From an uncultured Eubacteriales bacterium (GTDB taxonomy: Bacteria > Bacillota_A > Clostridia > Peptostreptococcales > Anaerovoracaceae), in assembly GCA_902774195.1 (NCBI GenBank), contig CACYHM010000046.1, forward strand, positions 1 through 7,321: DNA of 7,321 bases, written 5' to 3'. The notes beneath the pieces were generated by a model. The model ran no database searches. It was not told the origin of the DNA and saw nothing but the letters and a program-made list of their open reading frames with translations. This document shows, piece after piece, positions 5,740 to 7,321 of the stretch (the stretch's first letter is position 1; each line of letters opens with the position of its first letter). A program made the position numbers and the translations under genes.

Positions 5740-7092
5740 ATGGCTGTTAAGGAGTACGCAAAGGAATTCATCGCAAGAGGCGGGGTCTTCAGGGATATCG
5801 CCGATCAGAAGGAGACACTCTGGATCAACGACAAATACCTTCCGTTCGACATGGTCGACGCGCTGTGCCAGCTCGTCGTGACCGATGAAGACATCGAGGA
5901 CGCGGCAAGGAGGCTCGACAGGTTTGCTCCGTATATCCGGAAATGCTTCCCTGAGACTGAAGAGGACAAGGGCCTCATCGAGTCGCCTCTCGCCGAGATC
6001 AGCGCGATGAAGGCGGCTATAGAGAAAGACAGCTGCTGCGGGATACCGGGAAGGCTTTTCCTGAAGATGGACAGCCATCTGCCGATCGCCGGCTCGGTCA
6101 AGGCCAGAGGAGGCATCTACGAAGTTCTGAAGCATGCCGAAGACCTCGCTCTCGAGGCGGGAATGATCACCGAGAACGATAATTACGAGAGGTTCGCCGA
6201 TGACGACTTCAGGGAATTCTTCGGCCGCTACACGGTGCAGGTCGGATCGACCGGAAACCTGGGGCTCTCGATAGGCATCATGAGCGCATTCCTCGGTTTC
6301 AAAGTCAAGGTCCACATGTCCGCGGACGCGAGGCAGTGGAAGAAGGATCTGCTGCGCAGCAAGGGCGTAGAGGTCATCGAGTATGAGGATGACTACTCGA
6401 AGGCCGTGCTCGAGGGACGCAGGGATTCGGACAGGGATCCGTCGAGCTATTTCGTAGATGACGAGTACTCTGTGCCTCTCTTCCTCGGTTATGCGGTCGC
6501 TGCCGCGAGGACGAAGAAGCAGCTCGAGGAAAAGGGCGTCACTGTCGATGCCGATCATCCGATGATAATCTACGTTCCATGCGGAGTGGGCGGTGCGCCG
6601 GGAGGCATCTGCTACGGATTCAAGAGGCTGTTCAAAGACAGTGTGCACGTGTTCTTCTGCGAGCCTACGCTGTTCCCTTCGGTGCTTCTGGGCATGGCGA
6701 CCGACATGCACAACGCTGTCAACGTGAACGATTTCGGCCTCAGCGAGATGTCCGAGGCTGACGGTCTGGCGTGCGCCAGCCCTTCGGGATTCGTGACCAG
6801 GATAGACAGGAACCTCCTCTCGGGGGATTTCACCATAGTCGACGGCAGGCTCTATGATTACATGAGGATGCTGAAGGAAACGGAAGACATACTGATCGAG
6901 CCTTCCAGCTGTGCCGCGTTCATCGGCCCTGCGAGGCTGCAGGAGTACGAATCCGGGAAAGCCTATCTGCATCTGCACGGCCTGACGCCTGAGAAACTTG
7001 AAAACTCCGTCCAGATATGCTGGGCCACCGGCGGCAGACTGGTGCCGGACGAGATCTGGGCCAAATATATGGACACGCATATCGAATACTGA
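5740..7092 (+). CDS. dsdA: D-serine ammonia-lyase (D-serine dehydratase), PLP-dependent
   Basis: The enzyme deaminates D-serine to pyruvate and ammonia with pyridoxal 5'-phosphate, detoxifying D-serine or using it as a carbon and nitrogen source. It is a fold-type II PLP enzyme of the cytosol. With ATG 5740 it has 450 residues, close to the roughly 440 of E. coli DsdA. The Schiff-base lysine is K121 in AGSVKARGGIYEVL (117-130), matching the SIKARGG motif of DsdA. The substrate loop STGNLGLSIG is 170-179. The glycine-rich PLP-phosphate loop is PCGVGGAPGG (280-289). The family ending appears as EPSSCAAF (387-394) and ICWATGGRLVPDEIW (426-440), like the WATGG.MVP end of E. coli DsdA. N-terminal blocks such as LWIND (27-31) also fit. 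It is 40 bases after the HMGL-like gene with no terminator between, so it is the second gene of the operon. No D-serine transporter or DsdC-type LysR regulator is visible. Action on D-threonine or related D-amino acids is possible. Confidence 0.93.
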   Translation: MAVKEYAKEFIARGGVFRDIADQKETLWINDKYLPFDMVDALCQLVVTDEDIEDAARRLDRFAPYIRKCFPETEEDKGLIESPLAEISAMKAAIEKDSCCGIPGRLFLKMDSHLPIAGSVKARGGIYEVLKHAEDLALEAGMITENDNYERFADDDFREFFGRYTVQVGSTGNLGLSIGIMSAFLGFKVKVHMSADARQWKKDLLRSKGVEVIEYEDDYSKAVLEGRRDSDRDPSSYFVDDEYSVPLFLGYAVAAARTKKQLEEKGVTVDADHPMIIYVPCGVGGAPGGICYGFKRLFKDSVHVFFCEPTLFPSVLLGMATDMHNAVNVNDFGLSEMSEADGLACASPSGFVTRIDRNLLSGDFTIVDGRLYDYMRMLKETEDILIEPSSCAAFIGPARLQEYESGKAYLHLHGLTPEKLENSVQICWATGGRLVPDEIWAKYMDTHIEY

Positions 7093-7096
7093 TAAT

Positions 7097-7130
7097 AACG
7101 GCCGGGGGGCAGATCCCTTAAGGCCGTTCT
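7097..7130 (+). terminator. Hairpin after dsdA, probable terminator with a weak T tail
   Basis: AACGGCC-GGGGG (7097-7108) pairs with CCCTT-AA-GGCCGTT (7115-7128), with the AA at 7120-7121 bulged and a GCAGAT loop. It begins four bases after the dsdA stop. The stem is very stable, but the tail (TTCTGTTG) is poor in T, so termination may be incomplete and the hairpin may instead belong to the leader of the next gene. Confidence 0.55.
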
Positions 7131-7132
7131 GT

Positions 7133-7149
7133 TGCTGCCGCGCGCAGCA
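7133..7149 (+). other. Small hairpin competing with the next one
   Basis: TGCTGC (7133-7138) and GCAGCA (7144-7149) are exact complements around CGCGC. Its 3' arm shares bases 7147-7149 with the 11-base inverted repeat at 7147-7191, so the two structures cannot form together. Confidence 0.35.
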
Positions 7150-7191
7150 GATATCCTGCACTGAGCGTGACAGCGAGGGAAGGATATCTGC
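7147..7191 (+). repeat. Perfect 11-base inverted repeat with a 23-base loop
   Basis: GCAGATATCCT (7147-7157) and AGGATATCTGC (7181-7191) are exact reverse complements. In RNA this is a long stem whose loop can also close CTG (7161-7163) with CAG (7170-7172). It lies in the leader of the last gene. I do not recognise a known riboswitch, and no T run follows, so it is not a simple terminator. Confidence 0.6.
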
Positions 7192-7194
7192 GAC

Positions 7195-7237
7195 GAGCCT
7201 GCGGCTCTGCCGGCCATGGGGATATGCACCCGGCCGG
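7195..7237 (+). other. Two further stems in the leader of the last gene
   Basis: GAGCC (7195-7199) pairs with GGCTC (7203-7207) around TGC. CCGGCC (7210-7215) pairs with GGCCGG (7232-7237), and inside it GGG (7218-7220) pairs with CCC (7229-7231), with AT bulged. The second stem ends 15 bases before the ribosome binding site. Together with the upstream hairpins they make almost the whole gap from dsdA to the next gene foldable. Confidence 0.4.
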
Positions 7238-7263
7238 ACATCATAAATCATGAAAGGAAGACT

Positions 7264-7321
7264 ATGAAAGAGTACAAGTACACACATCCGGATTTTACAC
7301 AGATAATGGATATGCTTGATA
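7264..7321 (+). CDS. Start of an unidentified gene (cut off by the window end)
   Basis: An open frame begins at ATG 7264, five bases after a good Shine-Dalgarno (AAAGGA, 7253-7258), and runs to the window end without a stop. The 19 visible residues begin MKEYKYTHPDFTQIMDMLD. They are hydrophilic, with no signal peptide and no motif I recognise, so no function is given. It follows dsdA in the same direction after 171 bases of structured sequence and could be read with the operon if the hairpin at 7097-7130 leaks. Confidence 0.7.
   Translation, partial: MKEYKYTHPDFTQIMDMLD

Noticed and set aside
7250..7267. Five-codon frame (MKGRL) whose stop overlaps the ATG of the last gene
   Set aside because: Its codons are the ribosome binding site itself and it has no Shine-Dalgarno of its own. 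A chance overlap is the simpler reading.
5677..7287. A 536-codon open frame on the minus strand opposite dsdA
   Set aside because: DsdA motifs on the + strand are unmistakable. The antisense product is unlike any known protein and extends into the structured leader, so it is a shadow.

Overview
The window carries seven genes, all on the + strand. Five are complete. The first is cut off at its 5' end and the last has only its first 19 codons. The DNA is moderately GC-rich by eye, with heavy use of AGG/AGA for arginine and ATA for isoleucine and strong AGGAGG-type ribosome binding sites. The gene set suggests an anaerobic Clostridia-class Bacillota: a clostridial-type MATE pump, a short flavodoxin-like protein, a TrpS with the [12 protein letters not shown] signature, a Re-citrate-synthase/isopropylmalate-synthase-like enzyme and a D-serine ammonia-lyase. 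A family such as Anaerovoracaceae would fit the codon habit, but that is a guess from style, not a proof.

Layout. Positions 2-1393 hold the 3' part of a MATE efflux transporter. It is followed after 70 bases, with no obvious terminator, by 5-formyltetrahydrofolate cyclo-ligase (1464-2084). A 99-base gap with two small hairpins leads to tryptophanyl-tRNA synthetase (2184-3269), which ends at a strong intrinsic terminator (3326-3365). A flavodoxin-like gene (3389-4039) has no recognisable Shine-Dalgarno. Its best promoter candidate is an extended -10 box just upstream of the trpS terminator hairpin. A 232-base gap follows, with a second strong terminator, a good sigma-A-type promoter and three copies of a TGTATAC palindrome. 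It leads into a two-gene operon: an HMGL-like (DRE-TIM barrel) acyltransferase related to Re-citrate and isopropylmalate synthases (4272-5699), and dsdA (5740-7092). A structured 171-base region (7093-7263) then precedes the start of an unidentified gene (7264 to the window end).

Function. The first half is housekeeping: folate one-carbon salvage and tRNA charging next to a drug/metabolite pump. The second half is a small metabolic operon. DsdA would release pyruvate and ammonia from D-serine. The enzyme beside it belongs to a family that condenses acetyl-CoA with 2-oxo acids such as oxaloacetate, pyruvate or 2-oxoisovalerate. The two could form one route, but this is inferred only from adjacency. 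The palindrome at the predicted transcription start suggests that the operon is under a dedicated repressor. No mobile element, CRISPR array, tRNA or rRNA was seen.
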